A DNA stretch of 59,946 bases from JAJPXC01 sp964562375 (GCA_964562375.1 CAZLSW010000011.1:1-59946); one strand, 5' to 3'; numbered from the stretch's first letter, positions 17,095 through 24,873 are shown. The notes: generated from the sequence alone by a model not told the origin. Numbers and translations are program-made.

Positions 17095-17805
17095 TTATGC
17101 GGTCTCCTTGAAGCCGTATCCGAAGCCGAGACGGGTGACGATGTTGGCTCCGTATTCGCCCAATTTCTTGCGCAGGCGGGTGATGTTGGTGTCGATGGTG
17201 CGGTTGGTGATGACGACGTCGCCGGGCCACACGTTTTGAATGATCTCCTCGCGCGAGTAGATACGATTGCGATGGGTGAGGAAGAATAGCAGGATGTCGA
17301 ATTCGGTGCGTGTCAGGGCCACTGGCTCGCCGCCAAGGTAGCAAGCCTTGACGTTACGGTCGATGCGCAGCGAGCGATAGGTGATGTCGGGCTCGTAAAT
17401 CCCTTGGGCGCGGTTGTACTCCATCTGTTGCGCGGCGGCCGAGCGTCGCAACACGGCGCGCACGCGGGCCAAAACGACGCCGATTACAAATGGCTTGGTG
17501 ATGTAGTCGTCCGAGCCGATGTTCAGGCCCATCACCATGTCGTCCTCGCCGTTGAGGGCCGAACAGAACATGATAGGGATGTTTTCGGTCGAAGAGTCGT
17601 TTTTCAGGCGTTTGGCGAAGTCGAATCCGCTAAGGCGGTCCATCATGATGTCGACGATGAACAGCGAGTAGCTTGCCAAGTCCATCTCCAAGGCGTCCTC
17701 GGCTGAATACGCGCAGTCGACCTCATATCCCTCTTTCTCAAGGTTGTACTTCAGAATCTCACAAACCGATTCCTCGTCGTCGATTACCAGTATCTTTATT
17801 CTCAT
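17095..17805 (-). CDS. OmpR/PhoB-family response regulator
   Basis: DNA-binding response regulator, 236 residues. The receiver domain (1-120) has the acidic pocket DDEE (9-12), phospho-acceptor Asp52 in FIVDIMMD, Ser82 in CSALNGEDD and Lys104 in ITKPF. The C-terminal winged helix (about 140-232) contains LTRTEFDILLFFLTHRN and NRTIDTNITRLRKKLGEYG. Gene order regulator then kinase, 26 bp apart, indicates one operon. It probably starts from the TACCTTTG box at 17849-17856. Confidence 0.94.
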   Translation of the reverse strand: MRIKILVIDDEESVCEILKYNLEKEGYEVDCAYSAEDALEMDLASYSLFIVDIMMDRLSGFDFAKRLKNDSSTENIPIMFCSALNGEDDMVMGLNIGSDDYITKPFVIGVVLARVRAVLRRSAAAQQMEYNRAQGIYEPDITYRSLRIDRNVKACYLGGEPVALTRTEFDILLFFLTHRNRIYSREEIIQNVWPGDVVITNRTIDTNITRLRKKLGEYGANIVTRLGFGYGFKETA

Positions 17806-17848
17806 TGCAATGTGTTGAATGTCGTGGGGGTGATTAGCTAACCGCTTA

Positions 17849-17856
17849 CAAAGGTA
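17849..17856 (-). promoter_or_regulatory. -7 box TACCTTTG for the two-component operon
   Basis: On the minus strand TACCTTTG matches the consensus and lies about 44 bases upstream of the regulator start codon. A -33 element is not clear. Confidence 0.5.
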
Positions 17857-17990
17857 TAAAGATTTTGCGTGGTGATTGTGTTAATGAAAGTTAAATCGGC
17901 AACTGTCGTGAACCAATAGGGTATAGGGGTGTTTTGATTGTATAATTACTATATTTGCACTGTGTTTTTCATGGTATTAGATTTAAGGTT

Positions 17991-18028
17991 AAAAATTTAA
18001 GGCTGTCGCGAGACAGCCTTAAATTTTT
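17991..18028 (-). terminator. Strong 17-bp hairpin terminator
   Basis: AAAAATTTAAGGCTGTC and GACAGCCTTAAATTTTT pair perfectly around GCGA, a GNRA-type tetraloop on the + strand. Its A- and T-rich ends make it usable in both directions; position suggests it ends transcription of the NagB-like/PIG-L gene before the two-component operon. A + strand TATATTTG lies 33 bp upstream. Confidence 0.7.
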
Positions 18029-18064
18029 ATAAGCCCTATAAGCCCCATAAGCCCTATAAGCCCC
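18029..18064. repeat. Nonamer tandem repeat ATAAGCCCY
   Basis: Four exact 9-bp units alternating ATAAGCCCT and ATAAGCCCC, directly abutting the hairpin. Confidence 0.75.
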
Positions 18065-18194
18065 ATAAGAGAAAACGAAACCCGACGACTCTCACGAGCC
18101 ACCGGGCCTCTAACCTATGATTCACTTATTAGTTGCTTTTCCTTGTCTTGTTGCTTTCCTTATCTTATGCTTTGTCTTTTTCTTTTTAGGGGGT

Positions 18195-18226
18195 GTCGAG
18201 CCGAGGACGGCTCGACTTCCATTCTA
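18195..18226 (-). repeat. GTC-hairpin element, copy 3
   Basis: GTCGAGCCG, loop AGGA and CGGCTCGAC form a perfect 9-bp stem followed by TTCCATTCTACT, a slightly diverged form of the TTCCTACTT tail. It is 3' of the NagB-like/PIG-L gene and in that gene's sense orientation. Confidence 0.65.
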
Positions 18227-18239
18227 CTGAGGGAGGGGA

Positions 18240-20222
18240 TTAGTCGCGGATGGGGTGGTACTCAACGAAGGCTTCCATAGCTTCGTAGGAGGCGAGGCCA
18301 AGGTCCTCGTAGAGGCCGGCGGTGGCGCGGTTGCGCTCCTCGGCACGCTGCCAGAACAGGCGGTCGTCGTCGCCCAGGAACGGGGCGTTCTCCATCTGGC
18401 TCTGGTGCTTGAGGATCGAGTTGCGCTTGAAGCGAAGCTCCTCGGGGGAAATAGGCACGGCCATCTCGATGTGGTCGATCTCCCACTCGGCCCAGGCGCC
18501 GCGGTACATCCATATACGGCAGTCCTTCATCCAGGGCTCGTCCTTGATGTCGTCGATAGCGGCGAGGACGGCGTCGGTGCACACGCGGTGGGTGCCATGG
18601 GGGTCGGCGAGATCACCGGCCACGAAAATCTGGTGGGGCTTCACCGTGGTGATGAGGTCGCGCACGATGTCAATGTCGGTCTCGGTAAGGTCGCCCTTCT
18701 TGATGGTGCCGGTCTCGTAGAACGGTAGGCGCAGGAAGTGGATATTGTCGTGCTTGACGCCGATGAAGTGGCAGGCGAGGGTTGCCTCGGCCTGGCGGAT
18801 CATCGTCTTGATCTCGCGGATGTCGTGGGAATCGGGAGCGCCTGAGGGCTTGCTCAACAGAAACTCGTTGATTTCCTTAGCTTTCTCATCAAACTCCGGG
18901 GTGTCGAATCCCAGCAGTCCTTTAATCTTGTCCATCACGATGAGGTAACGGCTCATATCCTCGTCGCCCACGGCGATGTTGCCCGAGGTTTCGTAAGCCA
19001 CGTGTACGTCGTGCTTTTGGTCAACGAGGCGCTTGAGCGTACCACCCATGGAGATCACATCGTCGTCGGGGTGGGGAGAGAACACGATCACGCGCTTGGG
19101 GTAGGGCTTGGCGCGCTCGGGACGATAAGTGTCGTCGGCGTCGGGCTTGCCGCCTGGCCAACCGGTAATGGTGTGCTGCAGCTCATTGAACACCTTGATA
19201 TTAACATTGTAGGCCGAGCCGTAGAGGGCCACCAATTCGCCCAAACCGTTATCGGTATAATCCTTGTCGGTGAGTTTAAGGATAGGCTTGTGGGCGACGC
19301 CGCAGAGCCAAACGATAGCGCGGCGGATAAGCTTGTCGGTCCACTCGCAGGAGGTAACCTGCCAAGGGCGGCTCAATCGTGTAAGATCCTCGGCTGCCGA
19401 CAGGTCGCACACCAGTCGCACGTGGTTGTGCAATTGGAGGAACGACGCGGGCAAGTCGGAGGTCACCTCACCTTCAACTGCCGCCTTGATGATCGACGCG
19501 CGGTTTTCGCCCCAGGCCATGGCAATGATGCGACCCGAGGAGAGGATGTTGCCGATACCTAGGGTGATAGCTGTTGTGGGAACGTGTTCGGTCTTGTAGG
19601 AGTTGGCGATCTCCTGGCGCATTTCGCCGCTGAGGAGCACCATTCGGCACAGGCTGGTGGCCAACGAGCCCGGCTCGTTGAATCCGATGGCGCCTTGCGG
19701 GCCCACCTCGCAGATAGTGAGGTCGATGCCGCCCGATGCGCGAATCTCGCGCTCGTATTCTTTGCAATGCTCGTAAACGTCGGCCTTTACCAAGCCGGGC
19801 TTAACGGTGCGGATATTTTCGGGGTGGATGTCAACGTGGTCGAGCAGTGTTTCCTTCAGGCGCTTGAGGGTCGAAGGACCGTCGGGGTCGAGGGGGAAGA
19901 ACTCGCAGAGGTTGTATACGATAACGTTGCGGAACGAAACGCGGCCTTTGCGATAAAGCTCAATCAGGGCGTTGTAAACTGAAAGGGTGGAGTTGCCGGC
20001 GCCGAGGGCGAGGACACAACGGTCCTTTTGCTCGACGTTGAGGTTTATGATTCGGGCGATGTGGGCAGCGATGTACTCGCTGCCGTCGCCGATTGTTTCA
20101 AAAATGCGGGTGTAAATTTTTTCCTCACGAGTGAGGGCTGCGAGCTCCACGTCACCTTCTGGGTCGTAGTAACGTTTAGGGATACGCTCGAGTTTAATCT
20201 GGCTACTTAGGTTGGTTTTCAT
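18240..20222 (-). CDS. NagB-like/PIG-L deacetylase fusion protein
   Basis: Two-domain protein of 660 residues common in Bacteroidota and usually annotated glucosamine-6-phosphate deaminase. Residues about 35-300 have the NagB fold, but catalytic positions of E. coli NagB look altered: the NMDE motif (Asp72) reads NLCE with Cys106, and GNDGHIAFNEP (Asp141, His143) reads GPQGAIGFNEP with Gln176 and Ala178; only Glu183 is kept. The C-terminal PIG-L-type domain (about 375-655) is intact, with the zinc motif SPHPDDDVIS and DPHGTHR. The likely activity is therefore a sugar N-deacetylase, with the NagB-like part perhaps binding amino-sugar phosphates. Single-gene unit. Confidence 0.85.
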   Translation of the reverse strand: MKTNLSSQIKLERIPKRYYDPEGDVELAALTREEKIYTRIFETIGDGSEYIAAHIARIINLNVEQKDRCVLALGAGNSTLSVYNALIELYRKGRVSFRNVIVYNLCEFFPLDPDGPSTLKRLKETLLDHVDIHPENIRTVKPGLVKADVYEHCKEYEREIRASGGIDLTICEVGPQGAIGFNEPGSLATSLCRMVLLSGEMRQEIANSYKTEHVPTTAITLGIGNILSSGRIIAMAWGENRASIIKAAVEGEVTSDLPASFLQLHNHVRLVCDLSAAEDLTRLSRPWQVTSCEWTDKLIRRAIVWLCGVAHKPILKLTDKDYTDNGLGELVALYGSAYNVNIKVFNELQHTITGWPGGKPDADDTYRPERAKPYPKRVIVFSPHPDDDVISMGGTLKRLVDQKHDVHVAYETSGNIAVGDEDMSRYLIVMDKIKGLLGFDTPEFDEKAKEINEFLLSKPSGAPDSHDIREIKTMIRQAEATLACHFIGVKHDNIHFLRLPFYETGTIKKGDLTETDIDIVRDLITTVKPHQIFVAGDLADPHGTHRVCTDAVLAAIDDIKDEPWMKDCRIWMYRGAWAEWEIDHIEMAVPISPEELRFKRNSILKHQSQMENAPFLGDDDRLFWQRAEERNRATAGLYEDLGLASYEAMEAFVEYHPIRD

Positions 20223-20327
20223 TGTGTTTTATGTTCGGCACTGCAAAAATACAATAAAATTCACCCACAAAGCCTAAAATTACATTATTTAATAATCATT
20301 GACGTATTTTTGTAATTTATTAAATTG

Positions 20328-20480
20328 GAAGTCACGCTGTGTAGGCGGGGCAGCCCGGTGCCGGCCATCAACAGCGGCTGCCTGTCGTGCGCTTGCGCAT
20401 TCCTAACAATGGGCTGCGTTTTAGTTAGCGAAAACATTGCGACAAGGGATAACGCACTCTAAGCCGCGTTGCGGCGATGA
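20328..20480. ncRNA. Candidate structured RNA or degenerate repeat element
   Basis: A GC-rich island in otherwise AT-rich spacer DNA with several compact inverted repeats listed for the surrounding spacer. The strand is unknown. It could be a noncoding RNA, a long 5' leader, or the remnant of a dispersed element. It matches no class I can name. Confidence 0.3.
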
Positions 20481-20616
20481 TGGCAATAACCATATACTTG
20501 CGTTTGTAACAATGCTGTAACAAAATTTTAGGAAGTGTATTAGATTGAATATGAGTGATTTAAAGGTAATTTTTTAAAATCGGCAAAATTTTTAACAAAA
20601 AATATTTGCAAAATTA

Positions 20617-20644
20617 TTTGCACAGGAAAATTTTTTTATATTTG
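20617..20644 (+). promoter_or_regulatory. Promoter for the ECF sigma gene
   Basis: TTTG (20617-20620), a 16-bp spacer and TATATTTG (20637-20644). The spacer is at the short end of the range, but both boxes match fully. It leaves a leader of about 70 bases before the ATG at 20724. Confidence 0.55.
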
Positions 20645-20723
20645 AGACGTGAAACGGAAAAATCGACTATTTACCCTATCGCACTATATTACCATTCTAT
20701 CCATCTACTAAAACTTCACTACT

Positions 20724-21227
20724 ATGGGCTCGGAAAAATTTCAAAACAATCTGATGAAGTTGCAAAGCAACATGCTCAACTTCGCTTACATGCTTACCTC
20801 CAATCGCGACGACGCTTACGACCTGTTGCAGGACACCACCCTCAAAGCTCTCGACAACGAAGAGAAGTATATCGACAACACCAACTTCAAAGGCTGGGTG
20901 TTCACGATCATGCGTAACATCTTCATCAACAATTACCGCCGCGTGGCTCGCGCCGCCACGGTGGTTGACTCCACTGAAAACCTCTACCACTTGAATCTCT
21001 CCCAGGACTCGGGTCTTGAGACTCCCGAAGGCTCATTCGGAGCCAAGGAGATCGCCCAGTACATCAACGAGTTCCCCGACGAGTATCGCGTTCCTTTCTC
21101 GATGCACGTCGCCGGCTACAAGTATAACGAGATCGCCGAGAAGATGAATCTGCCCCTTGGCACTGTCAAGAGCCGCATCTTCTTCGCCCGCCAGCGCCTC
21201 CAGAAGCGTTTCGCCGACTACCGTTAA
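20724..21227 (+). CDS. ECF-type sigma-70 family RNA polymerase sigma factor
   Basis: Alternative sigma factor of 167 residues. Region 2 spans about 10-80 (NFAYMLTSNRDDAYDLLQDT, then FKGWVFTIMRNIFINNYRR) and region 4 about 115-165 (NEIAEKMNLPLGTVKSRIFFARQRLQKRF), separated by a short linker, the ECF layout. No anti-sigma gene is adjacent, so control may be transcriptional or through another protein. It lies about 440 bp upstream of the type IX secretion operon on the same strand but has its own terminator. In Porphyromonas gingivalis the ECF factor SigP controls por genes; an equivalent role here is inference from position only. Confidence 0.9.
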   Translation: MGSEKFQNNLMKLQSNMLNFAYMLTSNRDDAYDLLQDTTLKALDNEEKYIDNTNFKGWVFTIMRNIFINNYRRVARAATVVDSTENLYHLNLSQDSGLETPEGSFGAKEIAQYINEFPDEYRVPFSMHVAGYKYNEIAEKMNLPLGTVKSRIFFARQRLQKRFADYR

Positions 21228-21232
21228 TGTAA

Positions 21233-21260
21233 GCATTTAGCGTTTAGCATTTAGCATTTA
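21233..21260. repeat. Heptamer tandem repeat GCATTTA
   Basis: Four heptamers (GCATTTA, GCGTTTA, GCATTTA, GCATTTA) start six bases after the sigma-gene stop codon. Confidence 0.7.
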
Positions 21261-21311
21261 GCCCGATGGCTATTTGGCTAAACAGCATTTAGAATTATCG
21301 AGCCAACCCAT

Positions 21312-21337
21312 GCCCCGCCTCCACGCGGGGCTTTTTT
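21312..21337 (+). terminator. Rho-independent terminator of the sigma gene
   Basis: GCCCCGC (21312-21318), loop CTCCAC and GCGGGGC (21325-21331) followed by six T. The best canonical terminator in the window. Confidence 0.8.
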
Positions 21338-21343
21338 CTAATT

Positions 21344-21380
21344 TTAAGTAGGAAGTCGGGCCGTGTCGGCCCGACTGTTT
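21344..21380 (+). repeat. GTC-hairpin element, copy 4
   Basis: TTAAGTAGGAAGTCGGGCCG, loop TGT, then CGGCCCGAC and TGTTTTT. The lead and stem match copies 1-3 in the orientation of the sigma gene, and here a T-run follows, giving a complete terminator-like structure. Confidence 0.75.
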
Positions 21381-21608
21381 TTCTGTCCCGCCGACACGGC
21401 GGGACGTCCTACTTGGCCTGAGAGACCCGACAGTTTTCTGGCCCGCCGACACGGCGGAACGTCCTACTTGGCCTGAGAGGCCCGACAGTTTTTCTGTCCC
21501 GCCGACACGGCGGAACGTCCTACTTGGCCTGAGAGGCCCGACAGTTTTTCTGTCCCGCCGACACGGCGGGACGTCCTACTTAGCCCGGGGGGACTTCCTA
21601 CTTGGCCT
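21377..21608 (-). repeat. 56-bp tandem repeat array containing GTC-hairpins
   Basis: Four copies of a unit of the form CAGTTTTTCTGTCCCGCCG, ACA, CGGCGGGACGTCCTACTTGG, CCTGAGAGGCCCGA. Hairpin starts fall at 21385, 21440, 21496 and 21552, spacings of 55, 56 and 56 bp. Two copies have GGAAC in place of GGGAC, weakening their stems. The units run opposite to copy 4, so copy 4 and the array are arranged head to head. A partial unit follows to about 21618. Confidence 0.8.
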
Positions 21609-21662
21609 GGCGGGACAGCCTCTTGATGCAATAATCGGGGGATGGTTTACGTTAATGTAGTG

Positions 21663-22385
21663 ATGAATTTGCGCAAATTAGTAATATTAACCATCATAGC
21701 AATCACGGGAAGCGTCATGGCGTGGGGGAAACCCGGCGACAAGGAGCTGAACCGCCCGTATGCCGACCATCGCGCGTGGCACCTGGGCTTCTCCGTGGGC
21801 TTGCACACCCAGGACCTGTCGTTTACCCACAACGGGTTTATGACCGACGACGGCCAGACATGGTACGCCGAGCAAGCCTCGTTCACCCCTGGATTCTGTG
21901 TTAACGGCCTGATTGACTTTAGGTTGAATAACTATTTCAACGTGCGCTTCGCCCCGGGCTTGTACTTCGGTGACCGCCCCGTGACGATGGTCGACACCTC
22001 CAATCCCGACACCCCCAAGGAGAAACAAAGCCTCAAATCCACCTACGTGGTGCTCCCGATCGACTTGAAATTCTCGGGTGCCCGACTGTGGAACGTCAAG
22101 CCCTACGTGACGGCCGGCGTGATGCCCGCATTCGATGTTGCCAAGAAGCGCCGCGACCCGATTCAGTTGACGTCGTCCGACTTTTACTTGACCGTGGGTT
22201 TCGGCTTGGACACCTACCTGCCGTATTTCAAATTCATCCCTGAGATCAAATTCTGCTTCGGCCTGAAAGACGTGATACGTCACGACCGCCCCGACCTCGA
22301 CGACGACCCCTCGATGCAGAAATTCACCCAATCCATCGCCAAGGCCACCTCGCGCATGGTGGTGCTTACATTCTACTTTGAATAA
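21663..22385 (+). CDS. porT: PorT family type IX secretion outer-membrane protein
   Basis: Outer-membrane barrel protein of 240 residues required for type IX secretion in Porphyromonas. Signal peptide MNLRKLVILTIIAITGSVMAWG, then an eight-stranded-type barrel with the family opening HLGFSVGLHTQDLSFTHNG and YFNVRFAPGLYFGDRPV, ending in an aromatic strand VVLTFYFE. The start at 21663 is chosen over 21642 because the signal peptide begins there. The stop codon directly abuts the porP ATG (TAA ATG), placing it first in the secretion operon. In P. gingivalis porT is separate from porP-N, so linkage here is informative. Confidence 0.85.
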   Translation: MNLRKLVILTIIAITGSVMAWGKPGDKELNRPYADHRAWHLGFSVGLHTQDLSFTHNGFMTDDGQTWYAEQASFTPGFCVNGLIDFRLNNYFNVRFAPGLYFGDRPVTMVDTSNPDTPKEKQSLKSTYVVLPIDLKFSGARLWNVKPYVTAGVMPAFDVAKKRRDPIQLTSSDFYLTVGFGLDTYLPYFKFIPEIKFCFGLKDVIRHDRPDLDDDPSMQKFTQSIAKATSRMVVLTFYFE

Positions 22386-23393
22386 ATGTCGCTGAAAATC
22401 AGACACATACTCGCAACGTTGCTATTGGCCGTGTCGTGGCTCATTCCCCAGGAGGCCACGGCGCAGGTCGACGCGCAGTTGTCGCAATATTACGAGATGC
22501 CGGCCTACTACAACCCGTCGGCGATCGGCTTGACCGACTATGTGCACATCCGCGGCGGCGCGCGCTTGCAGTGGGTGGGCGTCGACAACGCTCCCCAATC
22601 GTTCCTCTTGGGAGCCAACATGCCGTTCAAGTTCTTGGGCAAACGCTTCGGCGTGGGCCTGATCATGCAACAGGAGAGCATCGGCCTTTACCGCACGCTC
22701 GACATCGGCGCCCAATTGGCGTTTAAGCTTAAACTCTTCGGCGGGCAGCTCTCCACGGGCTTGCAGCTCGGTTTCCTCAACGAGCAGTGGAAAGGCACCG
22801 ACGTGTTCATCCCCGACGATGACGACTATCATGAGAGCGAGGATCCGGCCATTCCCAAGACCGACATCGGCGGCAACGCTTTCGACATGGGCCTGGGCCT
22901 GTGGTACACCCACAAATATTTCTGGGCCGGCGTGTCGATGACCCATCTCAATTCGCCCGTTGTGACCATGAGCGGCGAGGGCACCACCTCGTCGAGCACC
23001 ACCAGTTCAAGCGAGAATCGATACGAATTTCAGGCTGGTCGCGTGCTTTATTTCATGGCTGGTAGCAATATTGCGATAAAAAACACGTTATTTGAAGTGA
23101 TGCCGTCGGTATTTTACAAGACCGACTTCCAGTTTTGGACCGCCGAGGCCACGGCCCGCGTGCGTTACAACAAGATGTTCACAATCGGAGTAGGATACCG
23201 CTACAAGGACGCCATCATCGCCACCCTGGCCGCCGAGATAAAAGGATTTTACCTCGGCTATAGCTACGACTACTCGACATCGGCCATCGGCAAGGTGAGC
23301 AGCGGCAGCCATGAAATCATCGCGGGGTACAGCCTGAAGCTCGACCTCTCGGACAAAAACAAGAATAAACACAAGAGCATACGCATAATGTAA
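22386..23393 (+). CDS. porP: PorP/SprF family type IX secretion membrane protein
   Basis: Outer-membrane barrel protein (335 residues) that in Porphyromonas links the PorK/PorN ring and the outer membrane; SprF homologues assist SprB secretion in Flavobacterium. Signal peptide to about residue 26 (QEATAQ), then the signature YYEMPAYYNPSAIGL and repeated barrel strands (RFGVGLIMQQESIGLY, YLGYSYDYSTSAIGKVSSGSHEI). A Ser/Thr-rich loop GEGTTSSSTTSSSENRYE near 198-215 is probably extracellular. It abuts porT and is one base from gldK. Confidence 0.92.
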   Translation: MSLKIRHILATLLLAVSWLIPQEATAQVDAQLSQYYEMPAYYNPSAIGLTDYVHIRGGARLQWVGVDNAPQSFLLGANMPFKFLGKRFGVGLIMQQESIGLYRTLDIGAQLAFKLKLFGGQLSTGLQLGFLNEQWKGTDVFIPDDDDYHESEDPAIPKTDIGGNAFDMGLGLWYTHKYFWAGVSMTHLNSPVVTMSGEGTTSSSTTSSSENRYEFQAGRVLYFMAGSNIAIKNTLFEVMPSVFYKTDFQFWTAEATARVRYNKMFTIGVGYRYKDAIIATLAAEIKGFYLGYSYDYSTSAIGKVSSGSHEIIAGYSLKLDLSDKNKNKHKSIRIM

Positions 23394-23394
23394 T

Positions 23395-24840
23395 ATGAAA
23401 AAGACCACTCTTATAGCCCTACCGCTCACCCTCGCGGCCACGTTGACGTCGTGCTTCGGGGGCAAAGGCTCGTCGGGAGGCGAAGTGACCGGCGTTGGAG
23501 GCACCTCCTGGGCCGAGCCTACCCCCTACGGCATGGTGCTGATCGACCGCGGATCCATGGAAGTGGGCCCGCAGAAGACCGACTCGGTGTGGAATCTCCC
23601 CGCATCGGCTCGCGGCATTTCCGTCGACGCCTTCTGGATGGACGAAACCGAAATCACCAACTCCAAATACAAGCAATTTGTCTTCTGGGTGCGCGATTCT
23701 ATCATCCGCGAGCGCCTGGCCGACCCGTCGTACGGTGGCAACGAGGACTTCAAGATTGAGGAGGACAAGGACGGCAACCCCGTAAAGCCCCACCTCAACT
23801 GGAACAAGGCTATACCCTGGCGCAACCCTAACGAGGACGAGGCTCGCGCCATCGAGAGCTTGTACCGCACCAATCCCATCACTGGCGCGCGTGAGCTCGA
23901 CCCCGAGCAGCTCAACTATCGCTACGAAATCTACAACCACACGGCCGCGGCTAAGCGCAAGCATCGCCTCGACCCGCGTCGTCGCGAGTATAACACCGAC
24001 CGTCCTACCCCCACCGATATCCCTATCATCTCCAAGGACACCGCGTGGATTAACGACGAGGGCGAGATCATCCGCGAGACCATCACCCGCGGCCTCACCG
24101 GCGACTACGATTTCCTCAACACCTATATCGTCAACGTCTACCCCGACACCACGGCGTGGATCAACGACTTCGACAACGCTTACAACGAGCCCTACACCCG
24201 CCTGTACTTCTCCCACGGAGGCTACAGCGACTACCCCGTGGTGGGCGTAAGCTGGGAGCAGGCCAACGCGTTCGCCAACTGGCGCACCGACTACCTGCGC
24301 CGCTCGCTTGGCAAGGAGGGCGTATACGTGGAGCCTTACCGCTTGCCTACCGAGGCTGAGTGGGAGTACGCCGCCCGCGCCGGTGTCAACGAGAACATGT
24401 ACCCCTGGGAGGGCGACCTTCCCCTCACCGAAGACAAAGGGTGCTTCTACGCCAACTTCAAGCCCCAGGAGGGCAACTACGTGAAGGATGGCCACATTAT
24501 TACCTCGCGCGTAGGAACGTATTCCCCCAACGATTTCGGCCTCTACGACATGGCCGGTAACGTGAGCGAGTGGACCTCGACGGCTTTCACCGAGAGCGTG
24601 GGCAAGTTGACCAACGACCTCAACCCCGAGTATCGCTACGACGCCGCCAAGGAGGACCCCTACAAGATGAAGCGCAAGATCGTGCGCGGTGGCTCGTGGA
24701 AGGACGTGGCTCACAACATCCGTTCCGATATACGCATGTGGGAGTATCAGAACGAGCAGCGCTCTTACATCGGCTTCCGCTGTGTGCGCTCCCAAATCGG
24801 CTTCGCCAAGGGCACCAAGGCCAAGGGAGCGAAAAAGTAA
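23395..24840 (+). CDS. gldK: GldK/PorK type IX secretion ring lipoprotein
   Basis: Outer-membrane lipoprotein forming the periplasmic ring with GldN. The lipobox LTSC puts the lipidated cysteine at residue 20. The rest is a formylglycine-generating-enzyme (SUMF1-like) fold: FWMDETEITNSKYKQFVFWV, VVGVSWEQANAFANWR, YRLPTEAEWEYAARAG, YDMAGNVSEWTS and GGSWKDVAHNIRS, ending near IGFRCVRS. The domain is structural here. Length 481. Directly followed by gldL, with a short heptamer tract between. Confidence 0.95.
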   Translation: MKKTTLIALPLTLAATLTSCFGGKGSSGGEVTGVGGTSWAEPTPYGMVLIDRGSMEVGPQKTDSVWNLPASARGISVDAFWMDETEITNSKYKQFVFWVRDSIIRERLADPSYGGNEDFKIEEDKDGNPVKPHLNWNKAIPWRNPNEDEARAIESLYRTNPITGARELDPEQLNYRYEIYNHTAAAKRKHRLDPRRREYNTDRPTPTDIPIISKDTAWINDEGEIIRETITRGLTGDYDFLNTYIVNVYPDTTAWINDFDNAYNEPYTRLYFSHGGYSDYPVVGVSWEQANAFANWRTDYLRRSLGKEGVYVEPYRLPTEAEWEYAARAGVNENMYPWEGDLPLTEDKGCFYANFKPQEGNYVKDGHIITSRVGTYSPNDFGLYDMAGNVSEWTSTAFTESVGKLTNDLNPEYRYDAAKEDPYKMKRKIVRGGSWKDVAHNIRSDIRMWEYQNEQRSYIGFRCVRSQIGFAKGTKAKGAKK

Positions 24841-24848
24841 GTGATATG

Positions 24849-24872
24849 TATTAGTGATTAGTGATTAAGTAC
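24849..24872. repeat. ATTAGTG heptamers between gldK and gldL
   Basis: ATTAGTG, ATTAGTG, ATTAAGT in tandem just before the gldL ATG. The same heptamers recur upstream of the NamZ-type gene at 44733-44770. Confidence 0.6.
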
Positions 24873-24873
24873 A

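Larger units (their letters stand above)
17806..18239. other. Spacer between the response regulator and the NagB-like/PIG-L gene
   Basis: This 434-bp stretch holds no credible gene. Contents: a -7 box for the regulator at 17849-17856 (minus), a TATATTTG motif on the + strand at 17950-17957, a 17-bp perfect hairpin at 17991-18028, four nonamers at 18029-18064, and a GTC-hairpin element at 18195. The stretch 18065-18190 is AT-rich with repeated TTGTCTT/TTCCTTATCTT runs and shows nothing else. Confidence 0.6.
20223..20723. other. 500-bp spacer with a GC-rich structured block
   Basis: The ends are AT-rich. The middle (about 20328-20480) is GC-rich and full of potential stems: GCGCTTGCGC, GCCGC-GTT-GCGGC, CTAAC...GTTAG, TGCG...CGCA, and the distant pair GCAGCCC/GGGCTGC. 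No gene or known RNA family was recognised. The right end holds the sigma-factor promoter. Confidence 0.55.
21228..21662. other. Repeat-filled spacer between sigma gene and secretion operon
   Basis: No gene. In order: heptamer tract 21233-21260, sigma-gene terminator 21312-21337, GTC-hairpin element 21344-21376, a tandem array of 56-bp units 21377-21608 each containing the same hairpin in the opposite orientation, then about 50 bp before the porT start. Confidence 0.75.

Noticed and set aside
20328..20480. Structured block as tmRNA, SRP RNA, 6S RNA or a riboswitch
   Set aside because: No tag-peptide, SRP-loop or known aptamer motif could be recognised, so no RNA family is named.
20606..20917. 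103-residue + strand frame overlapping the sigma gene
   Set aside because: It runs through the promoter and the start of the sigma gene in another frame; no features.
21377..21608. CRISPR-like repeat array
   Set aside because: Units are contiguous 56-bp copies with no unique spacers and no cas genes nearby; a tandem repeat fits better.
23419..24795. 458-residue minus-strand frame opposite gldK
   Set aside because: gldK has a lipobox and a full SUMF1-like domain; the antisense frame has no recognisable features.
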